DNA from: Chromera velia
Lineage: Eukaryota > Sar > Chromeraceae
Assembly (NCBI GenBank): GCA_018398765.1
Contig: JAHBMJ010001616.1
Location: 86,383 to 109,394, forward strand
Reading direction: 5' to 3'
DNA length: 23,012 nt
The notes beneath the pieces are model-generated. The model worked only from the letters and a program-made list of their open reading frames with translations. It did no database searches and was not told where the DNA came from. The translations under genes were made by a program, and so were the position numbers. Of this stretch, positions 9,916-19,712 are shown in pieces; positions within the stretch are counted from its first letter, which is position 1; each line of letters opens with the position of its first letter.

Positions 9916-10158
9916 GATGAAACAAATAAGCAGGAAGGCGTTTCTTTTTGCCCTCGAAGAGTGATTGAGGGGGAATTGACTTTCTCAAGTCTTTCATTCT
10001 GAATCTACAATGGTAGACAAATTGACTGGGTAAAACAACGGATGAGAACAGATGGCAAGCTAGACAGACACCCAAATGGAGCAAAGCACTATGCATGACA
10101 CAGAAAAGAGACGAGCAGGCAGGTGAACCAATTGTTGATTAGCGGGTAACAGTCGTAC

Positions 10159-10177
10159 TAAAGACATACCCGCACGC
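10159..10177 (-). pseudogene. Repeated exon Z end, copy B
   Basis: On the minus strand, a CGGGTATGTCTTTA block followed by a GTACGA donor-like start and a GCTAATC...CACCTGCC stretch (down to about 10113). It resembles the copies ending at 7593 and 11219. Only the exon end is recognisable. Confidence 0.3.
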
Positions 10178-10379
10178 AAAAAAAAAAAGAGCTAAAGAAA
10201 TACCAACACCCATCCACAGACAAATAATGCACACACACTCATATAAAAGAATACATACATAGAGATGAGACAGGCAGACATAGGCGGACGACATAAACAT
10301 AAAAAGACCCACTAAGAGAAAAAAAAGTGCAAATCATAGAAAACGATTAAAGCAACGGAAATTGTGCCAATCGATTTAC

Positions 10380-10455
10380 CTAATTGTTAGTGTCTTTAGG
10401 GATTCTCATCTTTTTCTTCAGGTCTTCAGGGAAATTGGAGCTTCTCACAGTCTGC
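10380..10455 (-). pseudogene. Exon-like segment with terminal in-frame TAG
   Basis: On the minus strand it follows TTCTTACAG and ends before GTAAAT, both good splice sites. It encodes QTVRSSNFPEDLKKKMRIPK and a few more residues, and then the last codon before the donor is TAG in this frame. A neighbouring stretch at about 9960-10000 (minus) encodes a similar MKDLRKSIPPQ motif. It looks like a decayed exon of the duplicated minus-strand gene. If the stop is genuine it could instead be the last codon of a shortened product. Confidence 0.33.
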
Positions 10456-10470
10456 CTGTAAGAACATGCT

Positions 10471-10471
10471 N
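10471..10471. other. Ambiguous base at poly-G run
   Basis: An N followed by about 17 G. Homopolymer length and adjacent sequence are uncertain here. A second N is at 19824 beside a C run. Confidence 0.9.
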
Positions 10472-10587
10472 GGGGGGGGGGGGGGGGGAGAGCAGAAGAC
10501 AAAAGCTGAAGGGGTAAGATGAGGGAGCGAAGGAAATTCGTAAAACAAATAAAAGAGGCTTACTTGGAGAGAAGCGAGGCAAAGAGA

Positions 10588-10623
10588 AAGAAAGAAGGAA
10601 GGAAGGAAGGAAGGAAGGAAGGA
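10588..10623 (+). repeat. (GGAA)n microsatellite
   Basis: GAAG and GGAA units in tandem within minus-strand intron-like DNA; on the minus strand this is a (TTCC)n pyrimidine tract. Confidence 0.93.
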
Positions 10624-11218
10624 AAGAAAAACCCAAGGGAAGGCCTGCCTGCCTGCCTGTTTGTCGGTTTTTTTCTTTTTTTCAGCTTATTATTTGTTCT
10701 CTTGCCTGTATGTGCACTTCTTTTGTTTTTTTACGGGCTTGTCGCACCTTTCTTCATTAACTAAATTTTAGTGATGCATCACACATAAAGTCTGTTTTCA
10801 TCTATTCTTTTTGACCCTTGTGTTGTCAATGATTGCATGTCTCCCTTTGTGCCTCCTTCCCTTCGTGCTTATTAATCTTTACTATCACTTTCTCTCGTTT
10901 TCCTTCTTTGAAATTCCCTTTTTTGTCTCATAACCTACACACAACCTACCTGTAAAACGGACCGACGGACACCCACACACCTAAAGATAGAGACAGACAT
11001 AGAGAGACAGGCAGACATCTTCTTTTTGCTTTCTTTTCCTTTTCAAACAGACAGACAGACAGACAGGCACACCAAGAAGCATTCTGACAGACATTCAGAC
11101 AGAAAGGTTTACAAGCAGACAAAGAGATGAGGGAACGAACGCAGAACACAGAAAGAACATACACAACCAGGTGAGGCAGAGCTCATTAACAATGTTGATC
11201 AGTGGGTTTGGGTTATAC

Positions 11219-11272
11219 AGTCTGATCGAAGTACAGACACACCCGCTTCTTCAGGCCGTGGGTCACCAACTC
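11219..11272 (-). pseudogene. Repeated exon Z, copy A
   Basis: A minus-strand segment from acceptor CTCTCCAG to donor GTATAA, 54 bases, encoding ELVTHGLKKRVCLYFDQT. Same acceptor and same donor position as the copy at 7593-7639, and the downstream intron start (TGATCAACATTG...CACCTG) also matches. This is the least damaged copy. Confidence 0.4.
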
Positions 11273-11292
11273 CTGGAGAGTTCAGGGCTAAA

Positions 11293-11429
11293 GACCTAAA
11301 ATCGGAGTATGTCTTGCGGAGTGTATCATTTCAGAGAGTTTACGAAGGCCTGAAAGCCCTGAAAACGGAGTGTGATCACCATCATTGGTCTGTCATAGCC
11401 CGAAGACCTAAATACGGAGTGTATCAGAG
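11293..11429 (+). repeat. Degenerate short repeat, CGGAGTGTATC core
   Basis: Four variants of a word close to CCTAAATACGGAGTGTATC occur at about 11295, 11316, 11357 and 11406. The units are unevenly spaced and diverged. They lie between exon Z copy A and an inverted, diverged copy of part of that exon at 11441-11463. Confidence 0.45.
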
Positions 11430-11748
11430 ATACACACCGCGAGTTGTTGACCCATGCTTCAGGCTGAAAAAACACCCGGATAGAGAATCATACACATGCA
11501 CCCACAGATAGATACGGCGCACCCGCACCCACACTCACACGCAAGAATACATACACAAACATACACATACACACACCAGCCTGGATAAGAGACCGACAGC
11601 CAAAAGAGAACACACATGCACACACACACAGACAAAGAAAGGAGGCAGTAAAAAGGGAGGAGAGATGTGCAGGCAAGAGAAATGCAGAGTGGATATTTCC
11701 CCACCAGTGGTGAACTTGGTCATTCTATTCGGGGACCGGGGCCATCTC

Positions 11749-11846
11749 CTATCTAAAGTGGATGAAGTACTCGTCTTTGAGGTCGACACTCGCTCCAAAG
11801 ACAGGAATTGGATCGAGGACGATCTTGAAGTGGATGTTCCTCAGTG
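11749..11846 (-). pseudogene. Repeated exon X, copy A side
   Basis: A minus-strand segment encoding SLRNIHFKIVLDPIPVFGAS then VDLKDEYFIHFR, closed by TAG. It resembles the segment at 9425-9529 in pattern (a basic/hydrophobic beta strand, an acidic residue, then A-V-D-K). It could start after an ACTGAG acceptor. Family not recognised. Confidence 0.35.
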
Positions 11847-12012
11847 AAGTCCTCTAGAGTAGCTTTTCCCTGGTCCTTCCTCTTATAAGTTTAAACACAA
11901 CACAGAAAACAAATTTTCCATCCTTCTCCTCTACGCCAACTTGAAAGGTTTCAACGTGTTCGGATGTCCTAACAATTTTTGAAAGTGAAAGACTTTGCTC
12001 ATATAGAGCTAG

Positions 12013-12514
12013 TCATACGGTATGCTGGCTCTCTACTCCAGAAACGAGCTCTGTCCGGCTGCGTTCTGTATCATTCTCTTGAGGAGACAGAAAGGTAAGG
12101 AGAAGGATCAGATAAGAAAAATTCAGTACTGAGTCGACGTTGATGGGGATAGGAGGAGCGTTGGATGTCATGTTTCGGGTTAACTGCTGTAGGGCCGGCC
12201 CAAAATCAATCCTCCACATCCTCTGATGCGCATAGAGAGACTCGGTGGTCTCCTCCATCCTGCGCTGCCCTGCGAGGAGTCGGTCCACTTTTTTAGACGT
12301 ACAACCTCACAATGGTGTTCTCCCCCACCTTGGTCTTTGCGGCCTCCCAAGCCGCGTCGAACAAGACGTTGAACGTCTCGTGGTGGTTTGCATCCATAGA
12401 TGCTAACAAAGCCTGCCGGAAGGTGTCCTTTAAGTTTCTCAAGGCACGTAGCAGAAGAGGACGTCGACCAAACATTGGGAGCAAGACGACCCTCTCCAAT
12501 TTTACCCACCTCAC
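12013..12514 (-). pseudogene. Frameshifted exon with TTESL block, copy A
   Basis: The minus-strand frame from 12514 encodes LRNLKDTFRQALLASMDANH through FDAAWEAAKTKVGENT and stops near 12295. The adjacent frame then reads KKVDRLLAGQRRMEETTESL and QRMWRIDFGPALQQL, ending at TGA near 12013. A single frameshift at an A run (about 12291-12296) would explain the break. Both halves align with the block at 7951-8345: FDxAWEAA, KK-D, TTESL, Q..WR.DF.PA. After the shared block the frame turns hydrophobic and is probably intron. Likely helical; family not recognised. Confidence 0.5.
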
Positions 12515-12568
12515 CTATTTAACAGAACGAGACGGTGAAATAAACCTATGCCCAAAAGAAAAGAGACT

Positions 12569-12655
12569 GTCACGGCTGAGGTTCCATCCGAAGTCTGCTC
12601 GGAGTCCCAATGCAAAGTGTAGAGCAGCTCTGACTTCGACGAGGTGCGACCTGAT
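12569..12655 (-). pseudogene. Exon-like segment, unknown gene
   Basis: A minus-strand open stretch after GATCAG encoding IRSHLVEVRAALHFALGLRA and about nine more residues. It has coding-like composition and a weak likeness to the exon at 13313-13393 (VExLRxxLGL). No clear donor. It lies just upstream of the copy-A TTESL block in the direction of transcription. Confidence 0.3.
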
Positions 12656-12798
12656 CTGAGAACATTAGGAAACATGAGCTGTACACAGTAAACACTTCAT
12701 GAGCAATGTCCAGAGATGTCTAAAGAAATATGCAGTGTGACTAGCTTACCTTTGTCAATTAAATCAGAACTCATGCTGCATATAGCCGCACGTGTACG

Positions 12799-12826
12799 TC
12801 AAAATCGGATTCCGATCCGATTTTGA
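12799..12826. repeat. 28-base perfect inverted repeat
   Basis: Twelve-base arms (TCAAAATCGGAT and its complement) around a four-base TCCG loop. It lies 45 bases before a GC-rich patch with a nine-base G run. No T run or element boundary accompanies it. Confidence 0.75.
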
Positions 12827-13130
12827 ATTCACTTAAAAGCTTTGCGGCTTGCAGCGCGCGCGGCCGTTGTACGGGGGGGGGGCGCGCACGGACGCGACTC
12901 TTAGGCTTGCATGAGGTTACGCACTGCTCACTGACAGATGCAGTATATATTTAATTTTTTCTAACAGTCGCTAACTATGATTCAATTCATTAACTAACAA
13001 ATTTGATCAAACGTGATCAAACTTATCAGAACAGAAGACAACAGAAGAAGAGTTGCACATTTCTCAGAGCGCGGCCGCATGCGAGCGCCCGGCCTGGCGC
13101 CGCTCCGTCAGTGTCCAGCCCCCCTGCATA

Positions 13131-13155
13131 CACGGCCCGCGCGTGTATGCATGAG
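13131..13155. repeat. 9-bp hairpin with GC-rich loop
   Basis: GCATACACG and CGTGTATGC flank a seven-base GCCCGCG loop inside a GC-rich island (about 13065-13155) that stands out from AT-rich surroundings. Confidence 0.6.
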
Positions 13156-13312
13156 GCTTTTTTGGATCAAACGGACAATAGGTACTTTGCAAAGTGGATG
13201 GGGAGAGCGCTTGCAAAAAGGGACCCGGTAGGACCCGGTTGAAGAAGACCCAAATGGGCATGCAGACCTTTTGAGAATCATCAGGGGTCTGACATTGCCC
13301 TCAGTTACAGAC

Positions 13313-13393
13313 ATCTTCCCGGTAGAGACCCAGACTAGAGCGGAGGTTCTCCACGTACGCGAAGTATTGCAGCAGGAAAGGAGAACACATCTT
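13313..13393 (-). CDS. Exon-like segment, unknown gene
   Basis: An 81-base minus-strand open segment between GTGTGCAG and a GTCTGT donor. It encodes 27 residues in phase 0 (KMCSPFLLQYFAYVENLRSS, then LGLYRED). Unspliced, the frame meets TGA three codons later. It is the most upstream candidate exon of the decayed minus-strand gene region. Family not recognised. Confidence 0.4.
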
Positions 13394-13874
13394 CTGCACA
13401 CATACCTCTGAGTCGAAGTGAAAAATATTCTTGTCACAGTGTTTCTTTTTGTTAAAATCTTTCTTGACAATGTCTCTGTCTCTCTATCTCTCTGTCTGTG
13501 GCCAGTTCTTCACTTTTTGTTTGTTTTTCTTTGGAGGTCTGCAGAAGGATGCGGGAGAAGCAGTGAGCCAACAAGAAGCAGGGGGACTTCTCTCTATCTT
13601 CACCTTCACAAGAATGGATACACATATAAACCCGACTCTTACAGAAAGAGAAGAGAGGCTGGTAACATAACATGTTTTTTATTCCGTCTTTTCTTGTTTA
13701 TCTGTAAGACTCTAGCTTTACAGTCAAAGTCTACACCAAAAAGATGAGAAAAGAAGAGATCCAACAAGAAGCAGGGGGCATTCTTTCTCCACCTTTCTCG
13801 CCTTCTTCTTGTTCGATTATTTTTGATGATCGTTTTTTGTGGATGATCAAAATATTTCATCCGAGCCAGACTGA
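13394..13874. other. No gene recognised
   Basis: Low-complexity sequence in which two copies of a CAACAAGAAGCAGGGGG-type word occur (13570 and 13759). No exon or RNA gene is seen. Confidence 0.5.
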
Positions 13875-13974
13875 TTCACGTATCCAATCGATTGATTGAT
13901 AATAATTGATAAACAAGCAAACCAGAGTTTTTATGAGTGTTTAATCGTTTGTTAAGCAGGCAGATCGACTCTTA

Positions 13975-14161
13975 GACTTGGTTGACGAAGTGTAAACAGT
14001 TGCGACACACCCTTTACACTGCGTTTGTGGTATATCAGGTTTGGTGTGCGGGCCCTTGAGGGAGGGTCTGAAATAATATCCCGGGCCCTGTTAGCGGTGG
14101 CAACACCTTGATATAATAGGAAGGCCTAGCATGGAATGAATCAATTAATCAATCAATCAAC
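13975..14161 (+). mobile_element. Possible non-LTR retroelement 3' end with (AATC)n tail
   Basis: About 150 bases of mixed, structured sequence, with GTGTAAA/TTTACAC arms and two GGGCCC words that can pair. It ends abruptly in an AATGAATCAATTAATCAATC tail. A simple-repeat tail after a structured 3' segment is typical of truncated LINE or SINE copies. No reverse transcriptase frame is present. The left boundary is a guess. Confidence 0.3.
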
Positions 14162-14608
14162 AGACAATAGGTACATCACCCTGGAGGGGCCTAAGCTCTG
14201 CCGCATAAGCTAAAGTAAGCTACAGGGAACACATGATTAATTTCAGATCAAAGATCTGCAAACTACAATTAAAAATGTTTTTCATAAAAAAAGATCTATA
14301 ATAATATAGTATAATAATTCTGGGGGGTACTGGCAGGCCAATAGAGGTCGACGTTGTTTAGACGAAATGAAGAACACGACAGAACATGAAGGCCAACTCC
14401 CAATAGATAATCCCGAACTTCAGCCCTAGCTTCAGCCCCTCATAGAATCTATTGTTAAATCTTCTCATGCACCTAGTCATGCACATGTATTCACAGTCCA
14501 TTAAATCAAGTGAAATCAAATAGTTTTTAGAGATTTTAAGGTTCTTTTTTATACTAACCCTAGTTATGCTTGGCTATGATCTGGAAAGTCTCAGAGCCAA
14601 GTAGATTG
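14162..14608. other. AT-rich spacer, no gene seen
   Basis: AT-rich DNA downstream of the TRM10-type gene. No exact AATAAA is seen on the minus strand just after the stop; a TATAAAAAAG stretch lies about 50 bases past it. Confidence 0.5.
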
Positions 14609-16616
14609 CTATCCCTCTTCAGACTCCTTTTCTTGCACACTCCCCGTCTTCTCTTTCTCCCTCTCCCCCTTTTCTCGCCTCTCCCTCTGCACGAGCAGTG
14701 GCTGCTGGATCTCTTTGGCTGCCTCCATGTCGGTCTCTGTCGCGAACTTTCGAGGCGCTATGGCTGCAAGGAAAGCCGATCGCCAGTCACGAAATTCCAA
14801 AAATTTCAACAAAATGTCGAACACCTGCAGGCAGGCAGTACGTTGAATGCATGCACGAATGAAATAAAGAATCTAAATTCGCGCGAAGAACGGGGGTTCA
14901 GAAAGGGAGGAATCACGCAGGAATTTTGGAATTTCCATAAGAAAAGGGACCTGAAGGTCACCCTCTGATGATCGAACGGTGTGAAAACGAGAAAGAGACC
15001 AACTCGGCTTATTGCCCACACGCGTCTCCATGCAGTGAAGCGCTGCTTGACTTCTCATGAATTGAGCCGACCATCTGACCAGAAGACGGAAAAGGCCACC
15101 AGGCAGAATGCTGATGGATTCTCATCCAAAGAAGAGATCGCCGAACGAACCAACAGAAAAAGTAAAAACGCGCCAAGAAAGAGACCCTCGACTTGCTCTG
15201 AAATGGAAGGACATGAATAAGCTTGATATAATTGAAGGGCAGATGCATACCATGATACACAGGCAGCATGCATGCATCATGGAAGAGGACAGGACCCACC
15301 CACCTGGTTGACAGTCAGGACCTTGGACCCGTCTAGCTGCACATGGTCTGCAATGGGAAGTTTGGCGGTTTGCAGCTTCAGTTCCTCTGCCTTGGTCTTT
15401 GTCTGCCCTTTCAGTCTGTTCCTGTCAACAATCCCCCCAATGACGAACACACGGTCGGAGTCCAGAGAGGTCAGAGAGGTTTCCGAGTCGCTCGTCAGGT
15501 AGACGAGACGATCTTTTGGGAACACGTCGGCGAAACTGAAAAGAAAAGAGAACACATGAGGCAGTAATGAGCAGACAAGAGGCAGAGGAGAGGGCCGGAG
15601 GAAGAAAGCACACACACAGATATAAGTGAAGGCATACGTGATCGATTGTGAGCCTCATCGAATCCCCTGCAGTTGCGGTAGGTCGGGATCTGTCCCTACT
15701 CTCTTCCTTTCTTACTTGCTTCCGTCTCCCCCTCCTCCTCTTCTCGGTTATTTTCTTCCTCTTCCGCTACTTGCTTTAAAGTCTGCGGCGCCCTCTTCAG
15801 CCTACTACACAAAAGTCCTACGAGGCAGACTGCCCCTTTCTTTCGCCATGAGCAGCCAGCTCCCTGATGTTTTTGCACACCAGTGTACGTCGTCCTTTCC
15901 TCTCTCGTCTCGTCTCGTGTTTTCTCTTCCAATACCGACCCGTTTTTGTGGAATGAACAAAGCCAGGTGTCGCACCCTGAGAGACGCCGGAACCCGTCAG
16001 CCACTGCCCCGCCCCCCTCTTCCTTTGGATCTACTCCCGTGAAGTGCAGCTGCACAGGGGTCTTTGCCTTTCGGTTGGCCCCGTACACGTACATCGACTG
16101 CTGCACGAGGGACTTCAACTCCTTCTCTGTGAGCAGGGGGGCGAACTCACAATCAATAACCACAGAAGGCCCCTCCCTGCACTTGGTGAGGAAGTCCTCC
16201 TTCTGCTTGGCTTGAAATGCCGCCCTGTCTAGGCGTGTGGGGTCGGCAGAGGCAGAGGAGGAAGACGAGGAAGAAGCTGAAGAGGATGAAGAAGAGGAGT
16301 TTGGTGGCGGTGGGGGTTGCTCTTGTTTCTTCTGTAATTTAGCGGCTTTCTTCTCTTCTTTGATTTTATTCCACATCTCTTCCCTCTTCTGTCTCCGTTG
16401 CTGCTTCTTGCTTAGCCGCTCCGGTTCACTGCCTACACTGCCACCAGGCAAGTTGCCGTCTCCTCCACCCGTCTCTCCCGTCTCGTCCGATACCTCCACA
16501 TGTCCTCCTTCTCCTGTCCCTTCTATTTGTTCTTCCGTCTCTTGAACATCCTCCATCGCCCCTGCCCCCTCCATCTCTCCTCCCTGATTATCCTCCGCAT
16601 CCGTCTGCTTTGACAT
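14609..16616 (-). CDS. TRM10-type tRNA (guanine/adenine-9-N1)-methyltransferase
   Basis: Exons 16616-15940, 15535-15304 and 14824-14609 (minus), phases 2 then 0, give 374 residues ending in TAG. The enzyme methylates N1 of purine 9 in tRNA using S-adenosylmethionine through a SPOUT fold. Residues 1-65 are acidic and disordered. Residues 66-98 form the basic helix SKKQQRRQKREEMWNKIKEE typical of the family, followed by Pro and Ser runs. The catalytic domain starts at about 149 (PSVVIDCEFAPLLTEKELKS, then YGANRKAKTPVQLHFTG). It continues with VYLTSDSE (237-244), VIGGIVDRNRLKG (257-269, with Asp263 at the position of the proposed general base of yeast Trm10), TAKLPI and KVLTVNQV. The C-terminal piece VFDILLKFLEFRDW...APRK closes the domain, and a charged tail follows. 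The donor at 15939 (GTCGGT) is weak but is the one that keeps the phase. The complete core motifs suggest an active enzyme. Whether it is the cytosolic or mitochondrial type cannot be told. Confidence 0.92.
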
Positions 16617-17173
16617 TCCACCTTCAAATCAGATCAGTGAATCAAAAGCCAAACACCCCGGGCCAGAAACCACCAAACTCCTCGAAGGTGCAAAACTTCG
16701 AAAACCGACCAGACAGAAATTAGTGCGGCTGGCTCTGCGGATTGCAGTCGAGGTTAAATGTAAGTACTCGTGCTAAGCGATCTTGGAGGGGGCTTGTCGA
16801 AAAGAGGTGAGTGAAGTCAAGTCTACCTTCTGCAATTGGTCCTGATCATCTGCCCGATTTTCCCCTGATCAATCCACTGTGACAGTGACACGACTTTCTG
16901 GTGTGTGTGCACCACCCGCTAACACCCTGAGCCTTTCAAGAGTCAACTGGTATCATTTCAGAGTTTGCACTCGATCGCGGCCGGTATCAGTTGAGGTCCT
17001 AGAGGAGACCAAGTTGAATCAAAGCATATCGATCGATCGACGCACGCGCGCGTGTATCGGTTGGAGTTTCAGTACGCGGGCGCGCGAACAACACTTCGCG
17101 TATTGCAACACTGAAATGCAACACACAGCAACACACGCATTGAATCTGTAAAGACTCACTGCATGCATATATA

Positions 17174-17340
17174 AGTCTGACCGCAGCAATGAAGGGATCG
17201 AATGCTTCGTTCTGCATGATTCAAGTGTGGTGATGATCGTCACTATACTCTACTATAATCATCGTCTGAATGTCCTTCTTGATAGTACCAGCCCGTCCTC
17301 CGCCTTCCTCAATCATATTGAACATCCAGTCTGACCGCAG
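17174..17340. repeat. 13-base direct repeat AGTCTGACCGCAG
   Basis: Exact copies at 17174-17186 and 17328-17340, spaced 154 bases, between two divergent genes. They may be promoter elements or remnants of a short duplication. Confidence 0.55.
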
Positions 17341-17572
17341 GCCCCAATTCAGTTTGCATCATCGGATCATCGGACGAATCCAAAAGAATCGATTCAACAG
17401 GCACTGGGAGATTTCCCTCGGTATCTCTTTCGGGCAAAGTCAGGCTTGGGTTCCTCTCCTCTTTCACTTCAAATACTGACCCATCTGATTTGCTCGCAGC
17501 TCGCCTCACTCTCTGCCAATCTCCTGTAGAACAATCTGCAAGGGAAAGCCTGCATGCCTCAGGCTGGATCAC
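17309..17572 (-). CDS. Coding-looking ORF, possible gene fragment
   Basis: An 87-codon open frame on the minus strand with ordinary protein composition (KSDGSVFEVKEERNPSLTLP; later an acidic stretch). A second frame continues in the same direction over 17350-17235 with another plausible stretch (LRSDWMFNMIEEGGGRAGTI). Together they look like one former gene or two exons out of register. Family not recognised. No good splice signals join them, and the first frame has no ATG in a strong context. It overlaps the presumed promoter of the gene at 17630. Confidence 0.27.
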   Translation of the reverse strand: MIQPEACRLSLADCSTGDWQRVRRAASKSDGSVFEVKEERNPSLTLPERDTEGNLPVPVESILLDSSDDPMMQTELGPAVRLDVQYD

Positions 17573-17629
17573 CTGTGAGGAAGATTGATCAAGAACTCTA
17601 ACGTGTGCCAGTCCACCTTCAGATTGAGG

Positions 17630-18072
17630 ATGTACTATTCAGCCGCTACAACACCAGCCGAATACGGAGCGGCGGCACCCACGCAGTACGCAGCTGCCCC
17701 GCAGACATTCCCCATGCAGGCCTCCACTACCCCTCAGACTTTCTTTACTCAGACCGCGACCCCAAGCGCCCAACCCGTCTACATGGACGCCGGCATGCCG
17801 ACGCCCACGCTGATGCAACCCCAATATCCTACGGCCTTCACTGCCCAGCCGCAGCAAACAGCCATGCAGATGCCCCTACAGGCGGCTCCAGTTGCTGCAG
17901 CCCCGACACTTGGGGCGCCGCCGCAGGTTTTCTCGACACACGGCGCCGCCCAGCCAGCATACGCACTACCCTTCGGTGAGTCAGCCTAGTAGCTCGACCG
18001 CCCTGGATCTTGTGCTTTTGGTGAGAGAGCCAGACGTATCGTGGCTCTACCAAGGCTCCGTTCTCTTCTCTT

Positions 18073-18105
<33 letters not shown>

Positions 18106-18312
18106 AACAGGGGTGGTGAAAATGAGTGAGAGTCTGCCTGTCTGTGTGTCTATCTGTCTGTCTCTCTGTCTGTTGTGTGCATGAAAACAAGAAGAGGGGA
18201 GAAGAAAAAACATAACATGTAATCAGTTGTCTGTCTGTCTGTCTGTCTGCCTGCCTGTCTGTCCGACAGAAAGGAAGCGATTCGGAAAAAGTGAAGTGAA
18301 GAAAAGACGACA

Positions 18313-18353
<41 letters not shown>

Positions 18354-19679
18354 ATTCTGAATGAATGAATGAATGAATGAATGAATGAATGAATGAATGA
18401 ATGAATGAATGAATGAACAGTTGAATATAAAAATCAATAAATGATTGAATGAGTGAATGAGTGATTGAATGAAGAAATCAATGAATGAAAGAAGGAAGGA
18501 AGGAGGGAGGGAAGCAAAAAGAGAACGAAAGAAAGAATGGTGAAAAGGGATATTCTATCTGAAACACAAAGACAGACAGACACACAGAAATGAAAGCTGA
18601 AACGAGAAAAACCAAATCAATCACAAAAGAGAAGAAACAACGATCGCTAGAATCTGCCTGCTCTCTCTCTTTCGATCGATGCAGCTCCACGAACCATTCC
18701 CCCCCTTCCACAGGTCCCAGTGCAACAACGTAAGTCAGTAAATAAAAGGCAGGAGGAATGCAGGCAAATTGCCGAACCAGTGCGGTCACTTCGGGAGAAA
18801 CTGTTTTTTATTTTTTATCCATTCATTTTTTATCCATGCACTGTCTTTTCCTTCCCCCCCTTGTACCATCTCTCTCACTTTTCTCTCAATCAATCAATCA
18901 ACCAATCAATGTACACACGGAATGCCCTCCACCTCCTCCTTCCGTTCCCCTCTCCTTCCCTCAGTCTCTTTCTCTCTCCTCTCTCTTTCCGTGTCTGTGT
19001 GTCTCCCGATGAGCCTGTATGAAAGAAATCAAAACACAACCAATGAAGTCATCCAGTGCGTCTGCCTGCCTGCTTGCCTGTCACCTTGCAGCCCTTGACG
19101 GAGGGGTGGCCTCTCTTCACACACAGGGAATGACCAATGAAGACGTCCTCAGGGCCATGCAGGTTCGTCAGTCAACTGGAAATGAAATCAAATGCATGAA
19201 TGAATGAATGAAAGAATGGTGTGCATCGGTGTGCAGCCTTTATGATCTTATGCCTGATCGGGGAGATTCAGTGAAGGTGCTGCGGGCAGAACACAGCCTG
19301 GAAAGGCGACGCAAATCTCACGGAGTGATAGATCAGACCATAGTGGGAGTCTTCCCTTCCTTCCGCCCTCCCTCACTCCCTCTCTTCCTCGTGGATGTCC
19401 TTTTGATTGATTGACGATCGATGGGTTTCTTTCACTCTGTCTCTGTCTGTATATAGTCTCGATCTGCCTTCTTTCTTTCTTTCTTTCTTTCTTTCTCCCC
19501 TCTTTGCTTGCTTGCTGCTTGCAGGCCCGAGACCACCTGAGGATGCGAGAGGTTCAACTCCGACTTCTGCAATACGACGTGGAGATGCAGAGACTGCAAC
19601 ACTCAATGGAAATGACAGAGAGGACTCACATGCAAATGTACATGGTCAGTCAATGCACAGAATTCAATTAGAGAAAACA

Positions 19680-19712
<33 letters not shown>

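Larger units (their letters stand above)
16617..17629. other. Spacer between divergent genes, with a coding-looking minus block
   Basis: About 1 kb separates the ATG of the TRM10-type gene from the ATG of the Gln/Ala/Pro-rich gene, so both promoters should lie here. The part at 16.62-17.0 kb shows no motif I can name. The part at 17.17-17.57 kb contains a coding-looking minus-strand stretch and a duplicated 13-base word. Confidence 0.5.

Noticed and set aside
9236..9964. 242-codon plus-strand open frame
   Set aside because: It combines the poly-C inverted-repeat element with (CT)n, (CA)n and (TA)n repeats; there is no protein-like part.
15626..16545. Plus-strand open frames opposite the TRM10-type gene
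   Set aside because: They are antisense shadows of its first exon, including the Glu run opposite the Ser run.
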